From Sipunculus nudus (Eukaryota; Annelida; Sipuncula; Golfingiida; Sipunculidae): DNA of 64,000 bases. Location: the NCBI GenBank assembly GCA_026874595.1, contig CM049314.1:34453229-34517228 (forward strand), read 5' to 3'. The position numbers were made by a program, and so were the translations under genes. Within the stretch, counting starts at the first letter, position 1; each line of letters starts with the position of its first letter. Of this stretch, positions 34,366 through 45,000 are shown in pieces. The notes beneath the pieces are model-generated. The model had not been told where the DNA came from, searched no databases, and saw only the letters and a list, made by a program, of their open reading frames with translations.

Positions 34366-34600
34366 GTACACTAAAATGCTAACGATTAGTCTAGTTTATT
34401 TCAATTGTCAGTGTACCTGTAGGCCATGAGGCGTTGTCAAAAATGACGGAAATATTTGCATCCTCATTGGGCCTTATAATACGTTCTTCAGACCTAGATG
34501 TAAAGGCACTCTGACAGCCAGTTATCTGGTCGTAATGTCAGAGGGCCGATATGGCGCTAGAATTTATCCTGGTTTATCACGTTACAATTAAATGTTTATT
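34366..34600 (+). repeat. Interspersed repeat family B, copy 1
   Basis: It shares AACGATTAGTCTAGTT, GTAGGCCATGAGGCGTTGTC, GCATCCTC and TAATGTCAGAGGGC, in this order, with 61080-61310. Non-coding. Confidence 0.6.
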
Positions 34601-34961
34601 AATTTTCTTTTATTTTATCTTGGACATTAAATTCTGCGCGTGAAAATGAGTGAGAAAGTAACTGAAACACTGCAGTAACTATTTATGCTTTTATTGACTT
34701 TGCCCGAAGCCAAAATACCGGCTTACTGTTCCAACCAGTCTTCTACCGGAAAGCTTTGCCATGCAGTTATGAGTTTAATTGAATAATTTGGCAAAATCTA
34801 AATCTATTCCAAATCAATCTGTAGTTTAAGTCTTTTTTCTTATAACTCTCGTACACACATCTAAATGTGACCACAGTATATTCCATTCAGACAAACAACA
34901 CACACAAACACACATTGTGGCCCTTCGCTCTCTCTCTCTCTTCTAATAGAAGACTTATATA

Positions 34962-34964
34962 TAC

Positions 34965-35010
<46 letters not shown>
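34962..35010. repeat. (TA)n/(GT)n microsatellite
   Basis: A short TA run merges into 16 GT units (34979-35010). Confidence 0.95.
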
Positions 35011-35014
<4 letters not shown>

Positions 35015-35504
35015 GAAAGGGTTTGGTTGCCGTTCCAGGATTAAAGTGTGAATTTGGGAAGGCAGCTGGCCGCGTGTAAGACGAAACCGTAAAACACTTA
35101 ATGTTTCAACAGTTTATTGTGCAAACCATTAACAAAACCATGCAGGTATATCAGATATACAGGTGGTGAACGAAATATATAATATAATATAATGTGATAA
35201 ATAAATCATACTTTTACCTACATTTATTGATAAATAAAAAAGGCACTATGACCATTAAGGGTGTATAGACCCAATTTACATGCACAAATAAAAGTTGAAA
35301 CACAAACATTCCACTTTATACACTCTATACACAAACAAAGATTGCACCTTTAAGCTAATGAATCAACTTGGCAGTGGGATTAAATAAAATAAAAGAAAAA
35401 ATAGTAAAACAGTTTAAGAATTTTATTTTTCTTCGTCTGTACAAAATACACCACATTTCTTTCTGACCATAACAAAACAGAGTACAATAATAATAATAAC
35501 AAAA

Positions 35505-35728
35505 TTAAAAATACAGCACAATGTACACAAACATACAACAATAGTAGAAAAACTTATCTGTACAATCTTCACAAAACCGTTTCATTAATGTTTTAGTTAC
35601 TTTAAAGACAAATGCACATTTTGAATGAAACCACTTATTTTTACAATTTTTTAAATATTTTTTATCACACCCCATCATGTCTTCGAAAACATCTCTTAAT
35701 TTCATATTATTTCGGTCATTTAATAGTG
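35505..35728 (-). pseudogene. Fragment resembling the second half of a PHD-type zinc finger
   Basis: The minus-strand frame reads NCKNKWFHSKC and ends FCEDC, giving C-x5-H-x2-C and C-x2-C with the Trp before the His that is typical of PHD fingers. The first zinc pair is not clear, an upstream TAA closes the frame, and a hydrophobic tail follows the last Cys. It could be a relic of a host or transposon gene. Confidence 0.3.
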
Positions 35729-35819
35729 AACAAATATGTTATGAGTAATATAATTTGAGATTTTAAGTGATTTTAATGTGTTTTTAAAAGTATCATTGCA
35801 TGTAAAAACTCTCCGCGAA

Positions 35820-36013
35820 TTCTCCATCTCTCCGCGGATTCTCCGCGTTTTAGACAGACTCGTTATAAATCATTTTCGTGTGGAAGGAGCACTTCTTTGA
35901 TGCTTCAGCGCATGCGCATGAATGAAGGTTCCTGTCGAATGGACGATAATTGAGGAATTGGTTCACTAGCGGGAGCTGGCTCAGTGATAAAGGGTCCCAT
36001 TGACGGGATCTAA
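35820..36013 (+). promoter_or_regulatory. EMSY: Candidate EMSY promoter and non-coding exon 1
   Basis: CpG-containing sequence (several CCGCG words) carries a perfect NRF1 palindrome GCGCATGCGC at 35908-35917. A strong donor AA/GTAAGT follows at 36013/36014. The first EMSY coding exon begins with an acceptor (TTTTTTCAG before 38887) and five untranslated bases, so an upstream non-coding exon must exist; this is the best candidate I see. The link is inferred. Confidence 0.35.
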
Positions 36014-36132
36014 GTAAGTTATCAAGCTAAGATACAGCCACATCACATACATAGGCGAAGTAGAAAATCATACACCAGAGTGGTTGCTTTTATACAATTA
36101 CACAAGGATGAGATAGCTCTGAAAGGAAAATT

Positions 36133-36152
36133 GGGGGGGGGGGGGGGGGGGG
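36133..36152. repeat. Poly-G tract (20 bp)
   Basis: Twenty consecutive G about 120 bp after the candidate EMSY first-exon donor. Confidence 0.93.
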
Positions 36153-36896
36153 TCCTGACACAACTGTTGTTTTCACTTGCGTGCAAGGCAAAACACGGTT
36201 GTACAAACTGGAGTCCGACTATGGATCCTTGCCTACACATTAAACAATGGCCCGAGTATAGAATCCGGCCAACATTTCCAAGATGGGTCTAAACTGACTG
36301 GACTGTCTCATATTAGTAGTAATCAACTTGTCTCGTCCCAACATAAACCATGACATGCCTGATGATGACATCATAGCCTGTAATAATGTATAATTTATCC
36401 TTTCGTCACGTGATTCAGCAATTGCTCGAATTAGTCATGGTTCCTCCCTCTGCTTGTTAACAACACATGGCTTTTGTTCACATATCCACCTTGTCCATGT
36501 GAAGCACGTGACGAAGTACGCTATATTGGCAGGCAGTTAACAAACTGTTGAAACAGCTGAGGATTAATTTATTTAAGCTTTTGAGAAAGCGCCTGGACTT
36601 CGCAAATGCTTAAAAAGATTAACCCTCATTTTAACAACTACAACCAGTTCTCAATAGTAGATATAAATATCCCCATTCGACCCCTGATTTCCAACCTCTC
36701 TTGCATGGCTCATTGGTAGCACATAGGACTTGTTATCAAATGGTGGCTGGTGAAAGACCTTCACAGTTGCATGTTTGTGTATTAATAAATCATGAATTTC
36801 TGAATACAGGTTTGCCGCCAGGCAGAGACACAGCAGACAAATGAACAACAGACAAAAACCACGTAGGCAATACTAGGCATATATAGTCACCTATAA

Positions 36897-37109
36897 TTAG
36901 CTCAGCTGACTATAAGTCATCACTCATTGAATTTAATTCCCTATTCTTTATATCCAAAGGTGTTGTAATTCTCCCCTCGCCCCAGTCATTGAGCCCTAGT
37001 TCCTGAGCACTGAGGATAGTATTTTTGCAGCTTAAAAAAATCTATGGTGATGCAGTTATAACTGTCACAATCAGCTGAGCGCGATGACCCATGGGTCCCT
37101 TGTTTTTTC
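36897..37109 (+). repeat. Short copy of the TTAGCTCAGCTGAC repeat (family C, copy 1)
   Basis: The left end TTAGCTCAGCTGACTATAAG and right end CAGCTGAGCGCGATGACCCA, ending CCTTGTTTTTT, match the long copies at 45051-47973 and 55714-58338. The middle is reduced to about 170 bp, so it is an internally deleted copy. Confidence 0.7.
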
Positions 37110-37348
37110 CTTACTAAGACCATTTCCTGTAAGCACTAATTCTATAGTTGCTCCCAAAAGGGCAACACTTAGCTGGAGCGACTGTAGAATAACTCCGGCA
37201 TTCTCGATATCTGTTCTTGACGCAAATGACTCTTTTCTTAAACCTGTTCTTTCCAGACCTAGTAGTGGCTCTATAATACATGCATGATATATATTTTTCT
37301 TTTAAATGCATACTAAACAGAACTCATATTAAACAACAGCTCACATTT

Positions 37349-37736
37349 CGCTTTCCCCTTTGTTTCCCCTTCATCAACCTATTATGACATTAAGACTATT
37401 TTACTGTAGCCATGTTTCCATTGCCAGAAAAATGGATACTAGCTCAGAGAGTTTAGCCCCAGATCCAATGTTGTCACATTTTGAACTTATGCAGGACATA
37501 TGCGTAATGCTGCTACAAAAGGGACACCTATGATTCCATTAACGCTTTCCCCTTTGTTTCCCCTTCATCAACTTATTATGACATTAAGACTATTTTACTG
37601 TAGCCATGTTTCCATTGCCAGAAATATGGATACCAGCTCAGAGAGTGTTGCCCCAGATCCAATGTTGTCACATGTTGTACATATGCAGGATGTATGCGTA
37701 ATGTTGCTAGAAAATGGACAACTGTGATTCCATTAA
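37349..37736. repeat. Two-copy tandem duplication, 194-bp period
   Basis: CGCTTTCCCCTTTGTTTCCC starts at 37349 and again at 37543. Both copies run to GATTCCATTAA with a limited number of substitutions, so the duplication is fairly recent. It lies within the inferred first EMSY intron. Confidence 0.9.
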
Positions 37737-38891
37737 TGCATATGTGTATAGAGTAGGTTTGAAGCAAAATCTGGCCTATAGCATAGAGCTGCAGGAGTAG
37801 AGATGTCCTCTACAAGAGGAATACCCTATCACTGAAATCGAACTGACATGGAATTTCCCCTTTTGGTAACATGCATCTTTGCATTTTCAGTCACTACCCT
37901 GAGCGATCGAAACGTGCTGCATGCACATTCGTATATATGTAATAATTCTGAGAGAATATAATGGTTGTGAATCCCAGCTGCGTGCACATAAAAACTGCTT
38001 ACACTTATATCAGGGCTTAACATTACAGTTAACTGCTGGCCCAGGGTAAGTAAAAGTCCCAGAAAATGGGGCAGGGCAACCAAAAAGGGGGTTACTAATA
38101 ACTTTCCTGACTGGGGAAATGGGTGCAATATAAACCATAACACAAAGGTCTGAATCTTGATTAATCTTAAGTTAGCCACTTTCTTTTTCAAGAGAAAGTG
38201 AAGTAATATTGTAATACATCTAGTTAAATAAGCTACATGTTTTATCTGTGCAATTGCTAAAGAGAAACATTATTAACAAACAAACATTAGAATAAGTGTA
38301 TTTTTGCAAAATAATCATGTGGATCACATTTTTGTTCCTCGGATGACTGATGGTTGACACCCTTAACAACACCACATCCAAAAGTTTTGAAGACACTTTC
38401 TTCCTCAGTTTAAAATGATTAAACTTGAACAGCATATTCTTCCTCATTTATTCTGACATCTGATGTTCTTGAAAGCATTATTAACCAAAAATGTTGCCAT
38501 AGTTTGTCAAATTTACACAGGGAAACTTTTGTTTGCCACAAAAAAAAACACTTCTGCATGAAAGTAAGGGCACGCAGGAAAGGTGTTTGTGCCCCTCCAA
38601 TCGGAAGCCCGGAAATATAAAAAATTGATTCTAATTACTTGAAAACAATGTTGCCAGCTCTTAATCAGCAAAGGTGTCAGTGACTTTCTTGATATCATAG
38701 GACCATAAGCCTGTGTGGTGGAGTACTTTTTTAGTAAACATTGGAGTAGAAAATTTTTGTACAGTAAGCCGATTTATATTATGTATTAGGAAATGTTAGT
38801 GTCTTATTAGTCATGTTTTTACATATTAAAATTAATTTGTGTGGTGGTGTTTTACATTATCAGAGTGGTAATAAACATTTTTTCAGTCGAC

Positions 38892-39064
38892 ATGAATCCC
38901 ACAGTATGGCCAATGCTGTTGGATCTGAGTCACGGAGAATGTAAGCGACTGCTGCGCCACCTGGAGCTGACTGCATACGAAGCTGTCCTGTCAGCGTTCC
39001 GAGCTCAAGGTGACCTGACAAAACCCAAGCGACAGCTACTGAATGACCTGCAGAATATTTTCAG
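38892..39064 (+). CDS. EMSY: EMSY coding exon 1 (ENT domain, first part)
   Basis: The exon opens at 38887 after TTTTTTCAG, with the ATG at 38892. It gives 57 codons plus two bases (phase 2), then donor GTAGAT. It carries the first ENT helices (TVWPMLLDL, LRHLELTAYEAVLSAFRAQG, LTKPKRQLLNDLQNI). The ATG is at the position of the vertebrate start. Confidence 0.95.
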
Positions 39065-42000
39065 GTAGATTGTTTTTTTTTCAAGTACCATAAAATCGAA
39101 TATTAAAGGTCCCCTGTCAGCCTTGTTTGAGAGGCACTTGTTGGAGTGAAATTTATACACTGAGGTTTCGAAACATATTAATTATAACATAAACCTCACT
39201 ATTATGTCCAAAAACAGAGATCCTGTCAGTGTTTTGTCTTTTGGAGGTTCCAGTATTGAAAAGTGCCCATTCTGATATCTGGTAACTATTCACTAAAGCT
39301 AAATCCCTTGAATCTTAAAAAAATGGGCCAGAAAATGATGATCTCACGGTACACAGGCATTTTGCTTTGTTTATATCCAAGTGTTTATAATATGGGGAGG
39401 GGGGCAGCCAGGTTTAACATGGTTTTCTATTTGTCAACAAGGGCACATGTTGTGTGTTTAAAAGCAGCCTGTGTTTGAGCAAGCTCATACATGTATCTGT
39501 CACAGAAGCATTATAAGAACCTTTCTTAGTAGGAATTATCTGCAGTTCATTAATATACACCAGTACCCGCTGTGAGGGGACACCGAGATGAGCGGACACC
39601 TTCAATGTACGCACACTAAGCCAATATCCCGACCAGTTTCCCGTTAAAACTTACCTGTCTTGAGTGGACACCTGCTGAACGCGGACAGGGACAGATATAT
39701 TTGGTTGCAAAACCCTCTCATGAACGGACAGCAGTGTAAGAAACCCGAACGGACACAACTCACGGAGCTCATATTCGGTGCGCTGCCAAGTGCAGTTTAC
39801 GGATCAGCAAACACTGGAGCACTGGGGAACATTGTGTGGACATCATTAACTTGACAGCACGGGCGATCGAGCACGACCACACCGTAATTGTGATTCATGA
39901 TTAATTAGTTTGGATTAATCCTTTGATGGTGTAAAATCAACCGAGTAAGTATCCCAACGTGTTTAGTTTGTGAACTGCTCAGCAAACAATTAACATTCAG
40001 TCTTTGAGCTCGCGAGTAACGCCTCGACGGGTGCGATAAATAAGCAAGAGAGACAACACGTGCAGGCTGTCTGGGGCACTTCAAAGTAAACGTGTCCGTA
40101 GTTAATTCAAAATTGAACTGGCTAATTTCAGCATAATTTTGCTGAATAAAAAAAAACTAAAAACATTACAAATGCCGCTGCCTCCAATGTCCATATTCCC
40201 GTTACTGTATATTAGTCGAATGCTGCGTATTATCCATATAAATAGCGATCGTATCAACCAAGTGGAGAGACAACAGCTCACCACGCACTAAAAATTCCTA
40301 ATTAATAGTGGTATCATACAAGCTGAATAAATCGTAAACAAAAAATCTTTGTTGTTTTTATATATCTGTACCATTTTTGTGTGAAATAACCCTGAAAACG
40401 ATCCACCTGATACATGATCATCGATGAGTTTTGTGATAGCTCTTTACTTCAACGGTGGCGGCGCCTGACGGTAAAATAGTTCACTAAACCCGCATGTCCA
40501 GGGTCCCAGGTTTACGTACGTTTCTATTTTAACTTTTAATTACTTAAACATGCATTTTGTGGTACGTAACATGGTATACCCCCTGAACTGGTTAAAATTT
40601 CAGGTAAGCTATGCACTAATGAGTATTAAACTGAGTAACTGTTAATTAGCTGTTTGTATTCAGGAAAGCCACGCACGAACGAGTAATAAAGCAAGTGACA
40701 GATAATTAATGCCATATCACGGTGTGTATTCATAACAGGATAAACATGCTCTTCAAAGGCTAATAATTACGTCGTCAAAGGATTAGCGGTCTTTGATAAT
40801 TGTATAAACAACAACATAGGTTTAACTGAGCCGGACAAACCATGACTTAATCTTTGCTTGACTGACCAGCTGACGAGATCAAGGGCTGATGTTGGCTATA
40901 AATCCCCGTGGATTTCTGCAAATGATCACAATCTCACTACGACCTGCTCTATGCGATTACTGATTACGAATTTACGATGGCAGCGAGAGACGGCAAGAGA
41001 AAGATACTGACGTTAGATCAACGGGTTCAAGTGCTACAGAAGCTGGATGAGGGAAAATCACTCCGCACCTTGGCGACAGAATTCAATTGTGGGAAGACGC
41101 AAATAAGCCGCATCAAGGCCGACAGAGACCAAATCATGAGTGAATGGCAAGCGGGCACCAGAGCTGACTTGAAATATTACAAGCGGCGAAAGACCACATA
41201 TGACGACCTGAACACACTGGTGTTTGAGTGGTTCTGTGATGCAAGGGCCAAGGACCTCCCTGTCAGTGGACGCCTGATACAAGAAAAGGCCCTGCTACTT
41301 TCGGTGGAGATGGGACACGACGACTTCACAGCATCGAATGGCTGGCTTGAGGCTTGGCTAAAACGGCACAGCATTTCCTTGGCAACTTTGAGTGATGAGG
41401 CAGCTGGCGTCAACCCGACAGTTATTGACAGCTGGACTGAGCGTCTGCCAGTGCTACTGAGAGGCTACAGCATGGAAGATGTTTACAATGCAGACGAGAC
41501 CAGCCTATTCTTCCGTGCCTTGCCAACAAGATCCATGGTGTTGAAAGGAGATGAGAGAAAGGGAATCAAGACAGCGAAAGACCGCATTACGGCTCTGCTA
41601 GCCTGCTCTGCCACCGGCCACAAGCTGCGACCCCTGGTTATCGGCCGATCAAAGAAACCAAGGTGTTTCAACGGAGTCGACATGAGCCTTCTGCCAGTGA
41701 CGTACCGAGCGAATTCCAAAGCCTGGATGACGTCCGTCCTGTTTGAAGAGTGGCTGGTGCGACTGAACAACACAATGAACGATCAAGACAGAAACATCCT
41801 TCTCCTGGTAGACAACTGTGGAGCCCACCCGCATCTCCAACTGTCCAACATCAAGCTGGTGTTTCTGCCTCCTAACACGACGTCCCGGCTTCAGCCCTGT
41901 GATGCTGGCATCATAGCCGCTGTCAAGGCAACCTATAGGAAGCGGCTAATGAGACACGTCTGACATGTCTGATGCAGAGACTGCCACCGAGTTGGCCAAG

Positions 42001-45000
42001 TCGATCACAGTGAGGGATGCGGTGAGCTGGCTGCATCTTAGCTGGAACAGCATCCCTGCCAGCACCATCAGCAAGTGCTTTGCAAAGTGTGGAATAACAG
42101 CAGAGGAAGTCCCCCAAGCATCCAGTGAGATAGATACGGTTCCTGCACAGCTCCCCAGCAGTGAGATGCAGCAGTACAGCCAGCTACTGGATGAGTTTGT
42201 GGCCATGGACTCCACAACAGCCACCACTGCTAGCCCGGATGGTTTCAAGGAGGACTTGCTGGCAAGAGCTCGTGGAGATGCACCAAAAGAAAACAGCGAG
42301 TCTGAGGATGAGGAGTCCAGTGCACTTGTCCCACGCATCAACTCGTCAACGGCTCTGGCCTACATCAAGGACATCAGCAAATTTGCCTTAGGGACAGGTG
42401 ATGCTGAGATCATAGAGCAAAGCGCCAGGCTGCAGTCACTGCTTGTCGACTACAGTGTTAAACAGGCATGTGCAGCAAGACAGAGCTGCTTAACCAACTA
42501 CTTTACCAAACTGACGAAGAGATGACTTTTATAATGATATTTCTGTATAAATTACATGTATAAATGTTCATTTTGTCCATGTAAATATAGTGTTATGAAC
42601 CATGTAAATATGTTACTTTTCATGTGAATTTCTGCTATGTAAATATGTTATTTTTTTATGTGTATTTATTGTCTATGTAAATATGTTATTTTTTATGTGT
42701 ATTTATTGTCTATGTAAATATGTTGATTTCATTTATTATTCAGGAATAAATTTATTTTCTGTACCTGTGTTTCTTTTGTTATTTAGTTAACTCTCAATAT
42801 TCAATCACCCCCCCCCCCCCCCCCTGGAATCCCAACATCCCCGTCCAGATGTCCTCACCTCTGATGAAGGGACACCTGCAGTGTAGGGACACTTTGGCCA
42901 TATCCCACAGGTGTCCCCTCACGACAGGTTCTGGTGTATACCCAAAATAAGCCAGAAATCATATAGATTCTACATATGGGGCAGGTGAATAGCTTGCTTT
43001 AAATAAATTTTTGTCCTTGTATCAAATCATCATTAAATAAAATTTTCCAGATTTTTATATTGTAATTGATGATTCTCAAAATAGTACTAAATATGCCAGA
43101 AGTATACAGCCTGCCTCTGACTAATAAATCATCCATCTGTCTTTTTTTCAGTATTTCAGTTGAAAGACACAGGGCTGAGGTGAGGAGAGCTTTGAATGAT
43201 GAAATGCTGACAACAATAGCTGATAGGTATGTTCACATGGTATGATCAGTTTACATTTTATCTAATGATAAGTGTTGATAAGTGTTAAAGAACACTTGAA
43301 TCAAGGCTTGATTGGTTTTGTTATGTTAGAAATTAAAAAAGTAGTTTACAGGTCCATGAAGCTTAAAGTACTTTAATTTTTGTCTTAATTTAAAATGACA
43401 AATTTAGAATCTTTGAAAATTGCACCTTTTTTGTAAGATCTGTGAAATTAATCAATATTCCATTATTCTAAGTTCTTATGAAATATATGGCACATTTTGC
43501 TCAGACTGGTCAACTGTTAACTTTACTGGAATATTCTTTTGCTGTTTTCAGTATCTCTGGTCCTGATGTCAGCAGTGAATGGCAGATCGAGGGGCGCCAC
43601 CTGGCACAGCTTTTGCCAAGATTGGTACCGCAAACAGCCTTCACCATCACAGCAAACCAAATAGCCAATCAGCAAGCAGAGAAAAATTTGTCCCTGCCAA
43701 GTCCTGCACAGACAGGAAATAAAGAAGGTGAACTTTTCTACTTAATGTTTGTTAATCATCCCATATAGTGATCACATGGTGACTCCCATATAATGATTAC
43801 CTGATATCTAGCCCTCTGCAGTGACAGTTTAATATATATTTAATAGGACTAGATGTATTCTGTGGTTTCAGAATATTATACACATGTATACTTATGAAAA
43901 TTAGATCACATGTGTAGTAAATTAAAAAAACAACTAGAATTCTACATTCTAAGGAATGCAAGCCTCCACCATGTGGGAGGTACCTATTGTGGGATGCTCC
44001 CAAAATGGTGATGCATTCACTTTCACGGCCCATATTCCCAGGTTCATTCATGCATAAGTGACTCTACATTTGTGGATATTCCTTGATGACATTCCTGAAT
44101 CCAGATACACACCAATATCTGATCGATTCTTCATTGTCCCAATCTCGAAATGCCCTGGATTCCGATCATGATTGCGTGAGTTATCTTGTGAACAGCACTC
44201 ACAGTCACGCAAAGGAACATGGATACTCTTCTGTTGGAGGCAAAGATAGCTTTAATTTAAATTAAATGCATTTAAAACAAAATGCAACACAACATTTCGG
44301 AACCATGAGTTGCCTAAAATATAAATTTAAATAACATTTATGAAACATGAAAATGTGTCTCCATAATAGTAGTCAGCAAAGTGGGGTTTTTTTTCTGTCC
44401 ATTATTTGAGACCCAAGGTTTTCATGTTGCAGCTCAAAGTGCAAGCTCCACCACAACCACTCCTGTGTCAGCCAAGATGGCTCGACCAACAAGTCCTGGT
44501 GGTTCAAATGTTGTGGTGCTACCCAGTGGAATGTCCATCCATATCAAAGGTAAAGCTTTAGTTTTAACTTAGTCTATAGACCTCACTACCCTGGTGACAT
44601 CTGTTGACAAAAACTGATACTGAATATACTGAAAGTCGAGCCAAGCTAGGAAGATCAGGTTTTATCATATGATCAGATATAAAAAAAATGTTTCATTTAT
44701 TGGTGAGCTTCGTCTAGCTTATTGTTGATTTCTTTTTCACAAAACCTGCAATCCTAAATTGTTTGACAATATCTGCCAATAATTTAACATTTAATGCACA
44801 TACACAGATATAACAGGTTATTTCAGAATCTGAGTTTGCTTTAAACAGAAATTAGAAGGTCTGCACATTAATTTTTGTATGACATAGGGGGCCTGTGCAC
44901 AATCTTTTTTGTGTGGTAAAGGAGGCTGGAATTTTTTTTTTATATGATATTGGTGGCCTTAAAACATTGTTTTTTATCAGTTGAATTGTTTGATGTAGGG

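Larger units (their letters stand above)
39558..42936 (+). mobile_element. pogo/Tigger-type DNA transposon in EMSY intron 1
   Basis: The terminal inverted repeats begin CACCAGTACC and, reversed, CACCAGAACC, and both continue into GTGAGGGGACACC. They are flanked by TA (39556-39557, 42937-42938). Near both ends GGACACC/GGTGTCC words recur as subterminal repeats. It carries a CENP-B/pogo-type transposase in two adjoining frames and lies in the same orientation as EMSY. About 3.4 kb, almost intact. Confidence 0.88.

Noticed and set aside
35960-36013. tRNA-like GCTGGCTCAGTGATA as a SINE head in the candidate EMSY exon
   Set aside because: Only a box A resemblance, with no box B within the expected distance.
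37829-38191. 120-codon minus-strand frame in the EMSY 5' intron
   Set aside because: No domain, no splice context, low-complexity hydrophobic content; probably chance.
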